Shown: positions 13,326 through 22,956 of the stretch, piece after piece
Layout: each line of letters opens with the position of its first letter
Numbering within the stretch: the stretch's first letter is position 1
Source: Buttiauxella brennerae ATCC 51605
GTDB taxonomy: Bacteria; Pseudomonadota; Gammaproteobacteria; Enterobacterales; Enterobacteriaceae
Length of the DNA: 64,000 bases
Direction: 5' to 3'
Assembly: GCF_001654925.1 (NCBI RefSeq)
Contig: NZ_LXER01000029.1
Coordinates: forward strand, 124,001 to 188,000
Program-made: the position numbers and the translations under genes
The notes under the pieces: generated by a model
What the model saw: only the letters and a program-made list of their open reading frames with translations
What the model was told of the DNA's origin: nothing
Database searches by the model: none

Positions 13326-13600
13326 ATTAAATACGCCTGTGAAAACGAGTCTTTTTGCAGGAAAATCGCTTGTTTCATCGCTTATACGTCATTTATTCTC
13401 TTGAGTCGTCGAAAACATCGCTAATATTAAAAAGCCCGGCATAATTCTGGCGCAGGGTGATTTAAATGACGTTGCCGAAACCGTAAAAACATACTCGTAA
13501 GATTAACACGAAGTCATCGCAACCGCGGAGATGAGTTACGAAAGCTTGCAATTCTAGCTGTAGCCACCGCCGTTGTCTTTAAGATTCAGGAGCGTAGTGC
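13326..13600. promoter_or_regulatory. Divergent lptF/pepA promoter region
   Basis: This 275-base intergenic region must carry the leftward lptFG and rightward pepA promoters. AGGAG lies nine bases before the pepA ATG. I did not find a repeat or a recognisable operator, and no short gene is credible here. Confidence 0.4.
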
Positions 13601-15112
13601 ATGGAGTTCAGTGTAAAAAGCGGTAGCCCAGAGAAACAGCGTAGTGCCTGCATCGTTGTGGGAGTCTTTGAACCGCGTCGCCTGTCCCCGGTCGCCGAAC
13701 AACTCGATAAAATCAGCGATGGCTACATCAGCGCGTTATTGCGCCGTGGTGAGCTAGAGGGGAAACCCGGCCAAACTTTGTTGCTTCACCACGTTCCGAA
13801 CGTGCTCTCTGAGCGCATTCTGTTGATTGGGTGTGGCAAAGAGCGTGAGCTGGATGAACGTCAGTATAAGCAAGTTATCCAGAAAACGATTAATACTCTG
13901 AATGATACTGGCTCAATGGAAGCTGTCTGTTTCCTGACCGAATTACATGTTAAAGGCCGCAACACTTACTGGAAAGTACGCCAGGCAGTGGAAACGGCAA
14001 AAGAGTCGTTGTATAGCTTCGACCAATTAAAGACCAACAAAAGCGAGCCACGCCGCCCGCTGCGTAAAATGGTGTTTAACGTGCCAACCCGTCGTGAGCT
14101 GACCAGCGGTGAGCGCGCGATTCAGCACGGTCTGGCTATTGCAGCCGGTATTAAAGCGGCAAAAGATCTCGGCAATATGCCACCAAACATCTGTAATCCT
14201 GCGTACCTGGCTTCTCAAGCGCGCCAGTTAGCGGATGCTTTCAGCAAGAACGTGGTGACCCGCGTGATTGGCGAACAGCAGATGAAAGAACTGGGCATGC
14301 ACTCCTACCTCGCGGTGGGTGATGGTTCTCAGAACGAATCATTGATGTCGGTTATTGAATACAAAGGCAGCGCCGATCCTGATGTGCGCCCAATCGTGCT
14401 GGTCGGTAAAGGCCTGACGTTTGACTCCGGCGGTATTTCTATCAAACCTGCCGAAGGCATGGACGAGATGAAGTACGATATGTGCGGTGCTGCATCCGTA
14501 TACGGCGTAATGCGTATGGTCGCAGAACTGAACCTGCCGATTAACGTGATTGGCGTGCTGGCGGGCTGTGAAAACATGCCTGGTGGACGTGCTTATCGCC
14601 CGGGCGATGTGCTGACCACCATGTCAGGCCAAACGGTTGAAGTGTTGAACACCGATGCCGAAGGCCGTCTGGTGCTGTGTGATGTGCTGACCTATGTTGA
14701 ACGCTTCGAGCCCGATGTGGTTATCGACGTGGCGACGCTGACCGGCGCGTGTGTGATTGCCCTGGGCCATCACATCACCGGTTTGATGTCTAACCACAAC
14801 CCACTGGCACACGAGCTTATCGGCGCATCTGAACAAGCGGGTGACCGCGCGTGGCGTCTGCCGATTGCTGATGAGTATCAGGATCAGCTGGACTCCAACT
14901 TTGCTGATATGGCAAACATTGGTGGCCGTCCGGGTGGTGCAATTACCGCAGCCTGCTTCCTGTCGCGCTTTACCCGTAAGTACAACTGGGCACACCTGGA
15001 TATCGCGGGTACAGCCTGGCGTTCAGGTAAAGCCAAAGGTGCAACGGGTCGTCCGGTAGCATTGCTGTCGCAGTTCTTGTTGAACCGTTCAGGGTTTAAC
15101 GGCGAAGAGTAA
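13601..15112 (+). CDS. pepA: Leucyl aminopeptidase / DNA-binding protein PepA
   Basis: PepA is a hexameric M17 aminopeptidase that removes N-terminal residues. In E. coli it also binds DNA as the accessory factor of Xer recombination at cer/psi and as the carAB regulator. The protein is 503 aa, the E. coli length. Metal-site Lys270 lies in [10 protein letters not shown], and the NTDAEGRL signature carries the remaining ligands and catalytic arginine. The N-terminal domain used for DNA contact is intact. A REP-like block and holC follow in the same direction. Confidence 0.98.
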   Translation: MEFSVKSGSPEKQRSACIVVGVFEPRRLSPVAEQLDKISDGYISALLRRGELEGKPGQTLLLHHVPNVLSERILLIGCGKERELDERQYKQVIQKTINTLNDTGSMEAVCFLTELHVKGRNTYWKVRQAVETAKESLYSFDQLKTNKSEPRRPLRKMVFNVPTRRELTSGERAIQHGLAIAAGIKAAKDLGNMPPNICNPAYLASQARQLADAFSKNVVTRVIGEQQMKELGMHSYLAVGDGSQNESLMSVIEYKGSADPDVRPIVLVGKGLTFDSGGISIKPAEGMDEMKYDMCGAASVYGVMRMVAELNLPINVIGVLAGCENMPGGRAYRPGDVLTTMSGQTVEVLNTDAEGRLVLCDVLTYVERFEPDVVIDVATLTGACVIALGHHITGLMSNHNPLAHELIGASEQAGDRAWRLPIADEYQDQLDSNFADMANIGGRPGGAITAACFLSRFTRKYNWAHLDIAGTAWRSGKAKGATGRPVALLSQFLLNRSGFNGEE

Positions 15113-15118
15113 TTTAGC

Positions 15119-15198
15119 GCCCTCACCCTAACCCTCTCCCACAGGAGAGGGAATTGCCCGGTGTTCTCCTTCTCCCAGGGAGAAAGCCGGGATGAGGG
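15119..15198. repeat. REP-like palindromes between pepA and holC
   Basis: CCCTCACCCTAACCCTCTCCC-type sequence is followed after a short loop by GAGAGGG. A second stem uses TTCTCC...GGAGAA, and the block closes with a degenerate inverted copy (GGGATGAGGG). It lies in the pepA-holC spacer and is probably transcribed. Confidence 0.75.
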
Positions 15199-15230
15199 AG
15201 AAACACCATTCACAAGAAAAAGCTGGCTTA

Positions 15231-15689
15231 ATGAAAAACGCGACGTTCTACCTGCTCGACAACGACACGCCTTCCGGTGAGTTGAGTGCCGTTGAAGCGT
15301 TGGTGTGTGAACTGGCGGCAGAAAGCTTTCGTGCAGGAAAACGCCTGCTGATTGCTTGTGTTGATGAACAACAAGCTATCCGTCTGGATGAAGCACTTTG
15401 GCAGCGCGACGCGCACGCATTTGTCCCGCATAATCTTGCCGGTGAAGGGCCGCGTTATGGTGCCCCGGTAGAATTGGCCTGGCCGCAACGACGCGGTAGT
15501 TCTCCGCGCGATGTGCTGATTAGCCTGTTGCCACAGTTCGCAGATTTTGCCACCGCTTTCCATGAAGTGATAGACTTCGTACCTTACGAAGACACTCAAA
15601 AACAACTGGCCCGTGATCGCTATAAGGCGTACCGCGTTGCTGGTTTCCACTTGACTACGGCGACTCATACCCCGCCGGGAACGACATAG
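15231..15689 (+). CDS. holC: DNA polymerase III subunit chi HolC
   Basis: HolC (chi) joins the clamp loader through psi (HolD) and contacts the C-terminus of SSB, linking the polymerase III holoenzyme to single-stranded DNA. The chosen start, MKNATFYLLD, matches E. coli; an in-frame ATG at 15192 lies in repeat-derived sequence. The protein is 152 aa, slightly longer than E. coli chi, because the tail after AGFHLTTAT is extended (HTPPGTT). The stop is six bases before the valS ATG, so the two genes are coupled as in E. coli. Confidence 0.95.
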   Translation: MKNATFYLLDNDTPSGELSAVEALVCELAAESFRAGKRLLIACVDEQQAIRLDEALWQRDAHAFVPHNLAGEGPRYGAPVELAWPQRRGSSPRDVLISLLPQFADFATAFHEVIDFVPYEDTQKQLARDRYKAYRVAGFHLTTATHTPPGTT

Positions 15690-15695
15690 CAGACA

Positions 15696-18551
15696 ATGGA
15701 AAAGACATATAACCCGCAAGATATCGAACAGCCGCTTTACGAGCACTGGGAACAGCAGGGCTACTTTAAGCCAAATGGCGACACCAGCCAGGAAAGCTTC
15801 TGCATCATGATCCCGCCGCCGAACGTTACCGGCAGCTTGCATATGGGTCACGCCTTCCAGCAAACGATCATGGATACCATGATTCGTTACCAGCGCATGC
15901 AGGGTAAAAATACTCTGTGGCAGGCGGGGACTGACCACGCCGGTATCGCGACCCAGATGGTCGTTGAGCGCAAAATTGCCGCCGAAGAAGGGAAAACACG
16001 TCACGACTACGGCCGCGACGCCTTTATCGAGAAAATCTGGCAGTGGAAGGCAGAGTCTGGTGGCACCATCACCCGTCAGATGCGTCGTCTCGGCAACTCC
16101 GTAGACTGGGAGCGCGAGCGCTTCACCATGGATGAAGGCCTGTCCAACGCGGTGAAAGAAGTGTTCGTGCGCCTGTATAAAGAAGACCTGATTTATCGCG
16201 GTAAGCGCCTGGTAAACTGGGACCCGAAACTGCGCACCGCAATTTCCGATCTGGAAGTTGAAAACCGCGAATCTAAAGGTTCTATGTGGCACCTGCGTTA
16301 TCCACTGGCTGACGGCGCCAAAACCGCTGACGGCAAAGATTACCTGGTTGTCGCCACTACTCGTCCAGAAACCGTGCTCGGTGATACCGGCGTGGCAGTG
16401 AACCCGGAAGATCCGCGTTATAAAGATTTGATTGGTAAATTTGTTGTGCTGCCGCTGGTTAACCGTCTGATTCCAATCGTGGGTGATGAACACGCCGACA
16501 TGGAAAAAGGCACCGGCTGCGTGAAAATCACGCCTGCTCACGACTTCAATGACTACGAAGTTGGCCGCCGTCACGCCCTGCCAATGATCAACATTCTGAC
16601 CTTTGACGGTGATATCCGTGAGAGCGCAGAAGTGTTTGATACCAACGGCGAAGAAGCCGATGTGTATAGCAACGAGATCCCAGCTCAGTTCCAGAAACTT
16701 GAGCGTTTCGCCGCGCGTAAAGCCGTTGTTGCTGCGTTTGACGAAATGGGCCTGCTTGAAGAGATCAAACCTCACGATCTGACCGTACCTTACGGCGACC
16801 GTGGCGGCGTGGTTATCGAGCCAATGCTGACCGACCAATGGTACGTGCGCACTGCACCGCTGGCGAAAGTCGCGGTTGAAGCGGTTGAGCAAGGCGACAT
16901 TCAGTTCGTGCCGAAGCAGTACGAAAACATGTACTTCTCCTGGATGCGTGATATTCAGGACTGGTGTATTTCTCGTCAGCTGTGGTGGGGTCACCGTATC
17001 CCGGCCTGGTACGATGCCGAAGGCAATGTATATGTTGGCCGTGATGAAGCGGAAGTTCGCGCTGAAAACAACCTTGGCGACGACGTTGCACTGAATCAAG
17101 ACGAAGACGTTCTCGACACCTGGTTCTCTTCTGGCCTGTGGACATTCTCCACCCTCGGCTGGCCTGAGAATACCGAAGCGCTGCGCACCTTCCACCCAAC
17201 CAGCGTGATGGTTAGCGGCTTCGACATCATCTTCTTCTGGATTGCACGCATGATCATGCTGACCATGCACTTCATCAAAGATGAAGACGGTAAACCACAG
17301 GTTCCGTTTAAAACCGTCTATATGACCGGTCTTATCCGTGATGACGAAGGGCAGAAAATGTCCAAGTCCAAGGGTAACGTTATCGATCCACTGGATATGG
17401 TTGACGGTATTTCCCTGGAAGACCTGCTCGAGAAACGCACCGGTAACATGATGCAGCCACAACTGGCTGAGAAAATCCGTAAGCGCACCGAGAAGCAATT
17501 CCCGAACGGCATTGAACCACACGGCACCGATGCACTGCGCTTTACGCTGGCAGCACTGGCATCTACCGGTCGCGATATCAACTGGGACATGAAGCGCCTG
17601 GAAGGTTATCGTAACTTCTGTAACAAGCTGTGGAACGCCAGCCGTTTCGTGATGATGAACACCGAAGACCAGGATTGCGGCTTTAATGGCGGCGAAATGG
17701 TTCTGTCTCTGGCAGACCGCTGGATTCTGGCGGAATTCAACCGCACAGTGAAAGCATACCGTGAAGCGCTGGATAGCTACCGCTTTGATATCGCTGCCAA
17801 CATTCTGTATGAATTCACCTGGAACCAGTTCTGTGACTGGTATCTGGAGCTGACCAAACCGGTGATGAACAGTGGCACTGAAGCGGAACTGCGCGGTACG
17901 CGTAATACGCTGATTAACGTGCTGGAAGGTTTGCTGCGTCTTGCGCATCCAATCATTCCATTCATCACTGAAACCATCTGGCAGCGCGTGAAGACCTTCA
18001 AAGGCATCACCGATGATACCATCATGCTGCAACCGTTCCCGGCGTATAACAGCGCACAGGACGATGAAGCTGCGTTTGCAGATACCGAGTGGCTGAAGCT
18101 GGCGATCACCGCAGTACGTAACGTTCGTGCTGAGATGAACATCTCTCCGGGCAAACCATTGCCAATCCTGCTGCGTAACGTGAGCGCGGAAGCGGAACGT
18201 CGTGTAAATGCGAACCGTACCTTCCTGCAAAACCTGGCGCGTCTGGAAAGCATCACCCTGCTGCCTGCTGATGATAAAGGCCCGGTTTCCGTGACCAAAA
18301 TCATCGAAGGTGCAGAGCTGCTGATTCCAATGGCAGGCCTGGTCGACAAAGCAGCTGAGCTTGCACGTCTGGACAAAGAGATGGCGAAGCTGGATGTTGA
18401 AATTACATCCATCGAAAACAAGCTGTCTAACGAAGGTTTTGTGGCGCGCGCGCCTGAAGCCGTTGTCGCAAAAGAACGCGAACGTCTGGCTGCCTGTGGC
18501 GAAGCTAAAGTGAAACTGGCTGAGCAGAAAGAAACTATCGCCGCTCTGTAA
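15696..18551 (+). CDS. valS: Valyl-tRNA synthetase
   Basis: ValS charges tRNA-Val and edits mischarged threonine. The 951-residue class I synthetase has the HIGH-type motif HMGH at residues 49-52 and KMSKS at 554-558. It carries an internal CP1 editing domain, an anticodon-binding alpha-bundle and a C-terminal coiled-coil arm rich in Glu/Lys. Length and motif positions equal E. coli. It is followed 17 bases later by a strong intrinsic terminator. Confidence 0.98.
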   Translation: MEKTYNPQDIEQPLYEHWEQQGYFKPNGDTSQESFCIMIPPPNVTGSLHMGHAFQQTIMDTMIRYQRMQGKNTLWQAGTDHAGIATQMVVERKIAAEEGKTRHDYGRDAFIEKIWQWKAESGGTITRQMRRLGNSVDWERERFTMDEGLSNAVKEVFVRLYKEDLIYRGKRLVNWDPKLRTAISDLEVENRESKGSMWHLRYPLADGAKTADGKDYLVVATTRPETVLGDTGVAVNPEDPRYKDLIGKFVVLPLVNRLIPIVGDEHADMEKGTGCVKITPAHDFNDYEVGRRHALPMINILTFDGDIRESAEVFDTNGEEADVYSNEIPAQFQKLERFAARKAVVAAFDEMGLLEEIKPHDLTVPYGDRGGVVIEPMLTDQWYVRTAPLAKVAVEAVEQGDIQFVPKQYENMYFSWMRDIQDWCISRQLWWGHRIPAWYDAEGNVYVGRDEAEVRAENNLGDDVALNQDEDVLDTWFSSGLWTFSTLGWPENTEALRTFHPTSVMVSGFDIIFFWIARMIMLTMHFIKDEDGKPQVPFKTVYMTGLIRDDEGQKMSKSKGNVIDPLDMVDGISLEDLLEKRTGNMMQPQLAEKIRKRTEKQFPNGIEPHGTDALRFTLAALASTGRDINWDMKRLEGYRNFCNKLWNASRFVMMNTEDQDCGFNGGEMVLSLADRWILAEFNRTVKAYREALDSYRFDIAANILYEFTWNQFCDWYLELTKPVMNSGTEAELRGTRNTLINVLEGLLRLAHPIIPFITETIWQRVKTFKGITDDTIMLQPFPAYNSAQDDEAAFADTEWLKLAITAVRNVRAEMNISPGKPLPILLRNVSAEAERRVNANRTFLQNLARLESITLLPADDKGPVSVTKIIEGAELLIPMAGLVDKAAELARLDKEMAKLDVEITSIENKLSNEGFVARAPEAVVAKERERLAACGEAKVKLAEQKETIAAL

Positions 18552-18568
18552 TTGAGAAAAGTGATGTG

Positions 18569-18597
18569 AAAAGGCCGGGGATTCCCCGGCCTTTTTT
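18569..18597 (+). terminator. Terminator of valS (possibly bidirectional)
   Basis: A 9-bp GC stem (GGCCGGGGA / TCCCCGGCC) is flanked by AA and followed by TTTTTT on the plus strand. The preceding GAAAA could also serve the leftward DUF943 gene. A nearly identical hairpin lies at 20273. Confidence 0.93.
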
Positions 18598-18608
18598 ATT
18601 GCGTCAAT

Positions 18609-19130
18609 TTATTGTGGCATTACGCGCCCATTATCATCTACCGCCCAGGTATGGTCACTATCGTAAAAAGTAAATTCTTCTTGTTTGCCCTCTGTAAAAT
18701 CTACGGCCAGAAGGAGGTTTTTCTCCAGACAATTGGCAGACTCATCAACTTTTTTGAAACAGACCAAATCCCCATTGCCTGATTTATTAATGTCGATAAA
18801 CCCGCTGCCGATATCCCAAAATACAATGCCATATGAGGCTGTTTCCGGAATGTGGTACCTGGACTTAAGTTCAGCCTTATGTTCAAGATACCAGTGGATC
18901 CTACCCCGTTCGGTTAGCGGCATATGATCAACGGCAATATCGTAATCTTCCCTATCGGTAAAACCTCGTTGACTCCCGGCAGTAATGCCAGATCCAAAGG
19001 CAGGATCGGAAGAATATCGCCCCCCTGCGCGAAGAATATTAACAGGACGCAATGTCCATAAAAAATAACAGCAAATAAGTAGAACCAGGCCGCCAAAGAA
19101 TAATTTACGCTTAGCGTTATGTTTAGTCAT
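18609..19130 (-). CDS. DUF943 family membrane-anchored protein
   Basis: The 173-residue protein has a short basic N-terminus, one membrane segment (about residues 10-26) ending in the FLWTLRPV type of junction, and a soluble C-terminal domain. The LTERGRIHWYLEHK and YHIPE patterns recall DUF943 proteins of enterobacteria. No enzymatic motif is visible. Its ATG overlaps the stop of the upstream DUF3289 gene by four bases (ATGA), so the two are translated together. The region is AT-rich compared with its neighbours. A role as partner or immunity protein is speculation from the pairing. Confidence 0.75.
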   Translation of the reverse strand: MTKHNAKRKLFFGGLVLLICCYFLWTLRPVNILRAGGRYSSDPAFGSGITAGSQRGFTDREDYDIAVDHMPLTERGRIHWYLEHKAELKSRYHIPETASYGIVFWDIGSGFIDINKSGNGDLVCFKKVDESANCLEKNLLLAVDFTEGKQEEFTFYDSDHTWAVDDNGRVMPQ

Positions 19131-19978
19131 ATTCCACCACGAATATTGGTGTGAGTAGTGAAATTGGTGAAGAAAGGTTTATAAGCGTAATCCCTATGAT
19201 GCTGTAAGAAAAACCAAATCCGGAAGAAACGGATACTTCTATAAATAGGATTAATAATATCTTCTTTACCTAGTCCAAAGTGATCCTGTGCTTTAAAACG
19301 AAGCAAAGCATTCCATGACATCGCATATCGACAAAAATTCACTAATTCTATTTCCTGTGCATGAACATCATGCACACTCACTCCCAAGCCATTGTACTTA
19401 TCCTGGAACCGGTTAAATTTTGGCAATCGCGTTTGTTCAATTTGTCTTCTAAGATCGGCAATAAAATCGATACTAATACTCGCCTTTTGCTTCAGAAAGA
19501 AATGTTTATCCAAAGACTGAGTAATCTTTCGCAGGGTATCGTCGGTTCCCGTTCCTTCGACGATCTCTTGATAAGCGAGATCAAGTTTTATACTGTGCCA
19601 GGATGCACCCTTCCCATATTGAAAATTATCGATCAACTCGCTAATAATGTTTTTATATTTCCCCCAAGCAAATTTTGTTGATAACTCCTTCATTTCCATA
19701 AAAAGAATAGCTGCACATTGGGTACGACTAATTGGTCTTCCAGGCGGTATATTTACCCCAAAGCCAACGATTTTCCTGTTTAAATAGCTCGCTGTGTCAA
19801 ACTGTAACAATCGGAAAGGGTCAACCTTTGCGGAGATATCATTCAGACCCAATATCTTAAAATCGTGATTGCTAAGCCCCCCGTACTGCATATCATCTGT
19901 ATTATTATCATTGAAGTGGTGAAAGGTTGAAAAAATCTTGCACGGTAAATTCATTGATAAAACCATATCTAAATTCAT
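19127..19978 (-). CDS. DUF3289 (YPO3983-like) family protein
   Basis: The 283-residue protein has no signal peptide. It shows the recurrent features of the DUF3289 family: an N-terminal LPCKIFST/FND block, PGRPISRTQCA near residues 79-89, LPKFNRFQDKYNGLG and VHDVHA in the middle, and KAQDHFGL with RFFRIWF near the C-terminus. The biochemical function of this family is not known to me. The ATG at 19978 follows AGGATGATG; an ATG eight codons later (MNLPCK) is an alternative. It is the first gene of a two-gene leftward unit inserted between valS and yjgN. Confidence 0.75.
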   Translation of the reverse strand: MNLDMVLSMNLPCKIFSTFHHFNDNNTDDMQYGGLSNHDFKILGLNDISAKVDPFRLLQFDTASYLNRKIVGFGVNIPPGRPISRTQCAAILFMEMKELSTKFAWGKYKNIISELIDNFQYGKGASWHSIKLDLAYQEIVEGTGTDDTLRKITQSLDKHFFLKQKASISIDFIADLRRQIEQTRLPKFNRFQDKYNGLGVSVHDVHAQEIELVNFCRYAMSWNALLRFKAQDHFGLGKEDIINPIYRSIRFFRIWFFLQHHRDYAYKPFFTNFTTHTNIRGGI

Positions 19979-20028
19979 TAATCATCATCCTGATAAATAA
20001 GTATCAACGATATTGTCATAATGAAATT

Positions 20029-20166
20029 ATGAATAAATATAAAACTAAAAACATGACTCAGTTACCATTGTTATTATTTTATTCCTCCTGGCACAGTGGA
20101 AATGAACTGTTAAATCTGGAAACAGCAAAGTTTCTAACTGAAGCTGATGACAAACTTCCCTTGTAG
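20029..20166 (+). other. Unassigned 45-codon open frame
   Basis: A rightward frame (MNKYKTKNMTQL...) ends inside a repeat and precedes a rightward terminator at 20273. I recognise no family and see no good ribosome site. It could be a gene remnant or chance. It is listed because it is the only candidate that would explain the rightward terminator other than valS. Confidence 0.15.
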
Positions 20167-20238
20167 GTCGGATTAGCGTAGTGACATCTGACAATCAAAG
20201 GGCACAGCGTGGATGCGCAGCCGCTTATCCACCCTACG
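20163..20238. repeat. REP-type repeat pair
   Basis: GTAGGTCGGATTAGCG at the left faces GCTTATCCACCCTACG at the right, with a GTGGATGCGC segment between them. This resembles common enterobacterial dispersed intergenic palindromes, a different type from the CCCTCACCC repeats elsewhere in the window. Confidence 0.5.
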
Positions 20239-20272
20239 AAATCCGCATAGTGATCTTTGTCAGCAATCTGCT

Positions 20273-20297
20273 GCCGGGGGATCCCCCGGCCTTTTTA
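20273..20297 (+). terminator. Rightward terminator without an obvious gene
   Basis: A perfect 9-bp palindromic stem (GCCGGGGGA / TCCCCCGGC) is followed by CTTTTT. It nearly duplicates the valS terminator. No established rightward gene lies between valS and this site, so it may be the ancestral valS terminator displaced by insertion of the DUF3289 pair. Confidence 0.85.
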
Positions 20298-20313
20298 TGA
20301 GTGTAATGATTGG

Positions 20314-21507
20314 CTAAAAACTAATGTTGGGAGCCAAGCCTCGAGAAAGACGGCTCACAATATCGTTGGCGATTTTTTCGTTGTGGTCTTGTAAATCTAA
20401 TTCATCCAGATCCCCATCGACCCAGGTATTTTGTGCCAAATATCGGCAATAGCGTACTCGTGCCCATGGGTAACCCAAACCTAAAGTGCAAGCTGTTATC
20501 AGTGTATTGATGATTAATTGACTGAAAAAACCTGTAATTGTCAGCGTTGAGCGGAAGGTAAATTTCTCGCTAAACGAGACGGTTTTATAATAATAATTAC
20601 GCATTGTGACGTAGAGAAAACTTGCAACAAGTAATATGCCAAACATATAAATCAGATAACCAACAAGCATCGTTGTTCCTGATGACTCAAGTATCGTGGC
20701 AATAGCTTCAGGATCGCCCTCGTGGGAAAGTATTGCTATATAAGCGGGGACTTCTAACTTCAAGACTATCAAAAGAACAGGAATCAATATCAACGTACTA
20801 ATAAGACTGATAGTGACGAATTTTTTGATACTTATGTTGGCACTGAAATTGTTCTTACCAAAACTTAAATGATTGAATAATAAATTCAACCAAAGTGCCG
20901 CCGAAACACCCTGCACAATGGCCATCCCCAGAACCCCTACAACGAAAGCGATAACACCGGTAATGATGAGCCGATCAAGTTCGAAAACCGAAACTGAGCG
21001 GCAAGTTGCCATGATAAGAGTACAAACCACAATAACACCCAGCATCATGATTAACGGACAACCCAACATCACCCACCATGCTTTAAAGCCTGAACACCGA
21101 AAATTAAAACGCACATTATTTAGGGTGGTAGACTGCAGCTGGTAACGTAAACTTTGAACAAGCAAATACGGCATAAACAGTATTAATACAGCACCCAAAC
21201 ACACGGCTACCAAAGTGTGCCTACCAATAACGCCCCCTTCTAACGCGATAATATAAATGAACATACACAGCCAACTGGCGAATAGAGATCGACCTGTTGC
21301 ATGATAACCAAAGCGTGAGCCTGACAATTCTGTATGGCTATAGAGGTATCGCTTAGAGCGCACCAGCGCCCACGCACTAAATAAGCCGAATGTTATTATT
21401 ATTAGTAACAAATTGACTATACACACCCTAAAATAACCACTACCCGTCCCGTTAAAAACCAGGTTTCTGGATTGTTTTTCTTTTATTTCGACTTGCTGAT
21501 CTGACAT
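20314..21507 (-). CDS. yjgN: YjgN, DUF898 family inner-membrane protein
   Basis: The 397-residue polytopic protein has about eight to ten hydrophobic segments and the DUF898 signature (FNGTGSGYF near the start and RFRSTLT-type elements later). Length and neighbours (valS side, then yjgM) match E. coli YjgN, whose function is unknown. Sequence conservation with E. coli appears lower than for the surrounding genes. It is leftward and divergent from yjgM. Confidence 0.88.
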   Translation of the reverse strand: MSDQQVEIKEKQSRNLVFNGTGSGYFRVCIVNLLLIIITFGLFSAWALVRSKRYLYSHTELSGSRFGYHATGRSLFASWLCMFIYIIALEGGVIGRHTLVAVCLGAVLILFMPYLLVQSLRYQLQSTTLNNVRFNFRCSGFKAWWVMLGCPLIMMLGVIVVCTLIMATCRSVSVFELDRLIITGVIAFVVGVLGMAIVQGVSAALWLNLLFNHLSFGKNNFSANISIKKFVTISLISTLILIPVLLIVLKLEVPAYIAILSHEGDPEAIATILESSGTTMLVGYLIYMFGILLVASFLYVTMRNYYYKTVSFSEKFTFRSTLTITGFFSQLIINTLITACTLGLGYPWARVRYCRYLAQNTWVDGDLDELDLQDHNEKIANDIVSRLSRGLAPNISF

Positions 21508-21703
21508 ATATCTCCCTCAGGATTGCATCCCTGTATCTTGGTAAATGATTTTTTTATACTGTTGCCGAGCGTTATCTAACCACACCTCTCTATGTTTAAA
21601 TAATCCGAAACGGGAGTAACAAAAAAGCTTAGAAACTTGCTTGTTAAGTTTCACAGTGGTATTAAAATGAGCTGTCTTTACCCCACTATTAATGAGTCAC
21701 GCT

Positions 21704-22207
21704 ATGAATCTTGCTGCTCCGGTTGACATCGCTCTGCGCCGGATAACCCCCCATGACAATGCGGCTATCGCGCGTGTCATCCGCGAAGTCTCCGCTGAAT
21801 ATGGTTTAACTGCCGATAAAGGCTATACCGTTGCAGACCCTAATCTGGATGAACTGTTTCAGGTTTACAGCCAGGCAGGGCACGCGTTCTGGATTGTGGA
21901 GGTGGATGGCAAGGTGGTTGGTGGCGGAGGCGTCGCGCCGTTAACCTGTAGCGAGCCGGATATTTGTGAATTGCAGAAGATGTATTTCCTGCCGGTTGTG
22001 CGTGGCAAAGGGCTGGCAAAAAGATTGGCATTGCAGGCGATGGATTTCGCCCGCGAAGAAGGTTTCAAGCGCTGCTACCTCGAAACGACGGCATTCCTGA
22101 CAGAAGCTATCGCGCTGTATGAACGCTTAGGGTTTGAACATATTACTGAGCCACTGGGCTGCACCGGCCATGTTGATTGCGAAGTGAGAATGCTCAGAAC
22201 GCTTTAA
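21704..22207 (+). CDS. yjgM: YjgM, GNAT family N-acetyltransferase
   Basis: The 167-residue protein has the acetyl-CoA-binding motif of GNAT enzymes ([12 protein letters not shown], with the RGKG pyrophosphate loop near residues 101-104). A C-terminal [11 protein letters not shown]-type strand and helix follow. Substrate unknown. The start at 21704 (MNLAAPV) gives exactly the E. coli spacing to the first conserved residues and has GAG seven bases upstream; an ATG four codons earlier is possible. Confidence 0.92.
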   Translation: MNLAAPVDIALRRITPHDNAAIARVIREVSAEYGLTADKGYTVADPNLDELFQVYSQAGHAFWIVEVDGKVVGGGGVAPLTCSEPDICELQKMYFLPVVRGKGLAKRLALQAMDFAREEGFKRCYLETTAFLTEAIALYERLGFEHITEPLGCTGHVDCEVRMLRTL

Positions 22208-22331
22208 ATCTGCACGCCGCTATGAAAACGGAATTCGCTATCCAGGCTTCTGGCGTTGGACAATGCAGAAAATTCAGTACCGGGGAGAGGAGTTGCGGGT
22301 AGTTCATAATGAGTCGTTATCTTTCGTTGAT

Positions 22332-22355
22332 GTGCAGCGGCTTACGCCGCTGCAC
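22332..22355 (-). terminator. Hairpin between yjgM and rraB
   Basis: A perfect 10-bp stem, GTGCAGCGGC / GCCGCTGCAC with a TTAC loop, lies nine bases beyond the rraB stop. It lacks a clear U-tract in either direction, so it may protect a 3' end rather than act as a classical terminator. Confidence 0.55.
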
Positions 22356-22363
22356 GGAAGAGA

Positions 22364-22792
22364 TTAGTGGCGGACGCCGTCGTCGTCTTCATCGACGTCG
22401 TCTTCGTCGTCACCTTCTTCTTCACCGTCTTCGCCGTTCGGGTCTTCGAAGTAAGTGCCCCAACCGTCATATTCCACACCGAATTTCTCAGCGAGGTTTA
22501 ACAGTTGTTCTACTTGCTCGTCCAGTAGTTCAGCTTTAAGCGCTGACTCACTTAATACGTCGCAGCAGATAACGGTATCACCCTCTTCCACTTCCAGCTC
22601 TTCCGGGTCTGTCACTTCATAACCCATTTTGAACGCTTCAACAGCGGCTTTTTCAAGAGTTTCGAAATCGTCTGCGGAAAGGTGATGCTCGATTGTGTAC
22701 AGCGCATCAGGATCGCTGCCGTCTTCCAGTAATTCTTCAATAATCAAACGCGTTTCTTCGCGTTGCTCTTCCAGCAGTTCTGGATTTGCCAT
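22364..22792 (-). CDS. rraB: Ribonuclease E inhibitor RraB
   Basis: RraB binds RNase E and changes degradosome composition, modulating mRNA decay. The chosen start ([12 protein letters not shown]) gives 142 residues. It has AGGAAAGGG immediately upstream and matches E. coli, whereas the open frame reaches 37 codons further back without homology. The C-terminus is extremely acidic (long Asp/Glu runs), as in the family. It is divergent from argI. Confidence 0.96.
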   Translation of the reverse strand: MANPELLEEQREETRLIIEELLEDGSDPDALYTIEHHLSADDFETLEKAAVEAFKMGYEVTDPEELEVEEGDTVICCDVLSESALKAELLDEQVEQLLNLAEKFGVEYDGWGTYFEDPNGEDGEEEGDDEDDVDEDDDGVRH

Positions 22793-22890
22793 GGCCCTTT
22801 CCTCAATTTGTAGGCAGATACTTCTATTTTCACACACGGCTGAGTTTGCCTCCACCTTTCCCGATAAAGATTTATCCGCCGGGGGTTGCA

Positions 22891-22929
22891 AATGCATAAT
22901 CATACATATAAATTGAATTTTAATTCAAT
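22891..22929. promoter_or_regulatory. Tandem ARG boxes (ArgR operator) of argI
   Basis: Two 18-bp boxes, cores TGCATAATCATACA (22893-22906) and TGAATTTTAATTCA (22914-22927), are separated by exactly 3 bp. This is the standard architecture of an ArgR hexamer operator. It lies just upstream of argI, implying repression by arginine. Confidence 0.88.
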
Positions 22930-22956
22930 AAATGGCAAGTGCCATGCGAGGAAAAT

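Noticed and set aside
15228-18230. A 1000-codon open frame antisense to valS
   Set aside because: It lies wholly opposite valS, is His/Phe/Val-rich without any recognisable domain, and arises from codon bias of a highly expressed gene. The valS frame has all synthetase motifs.
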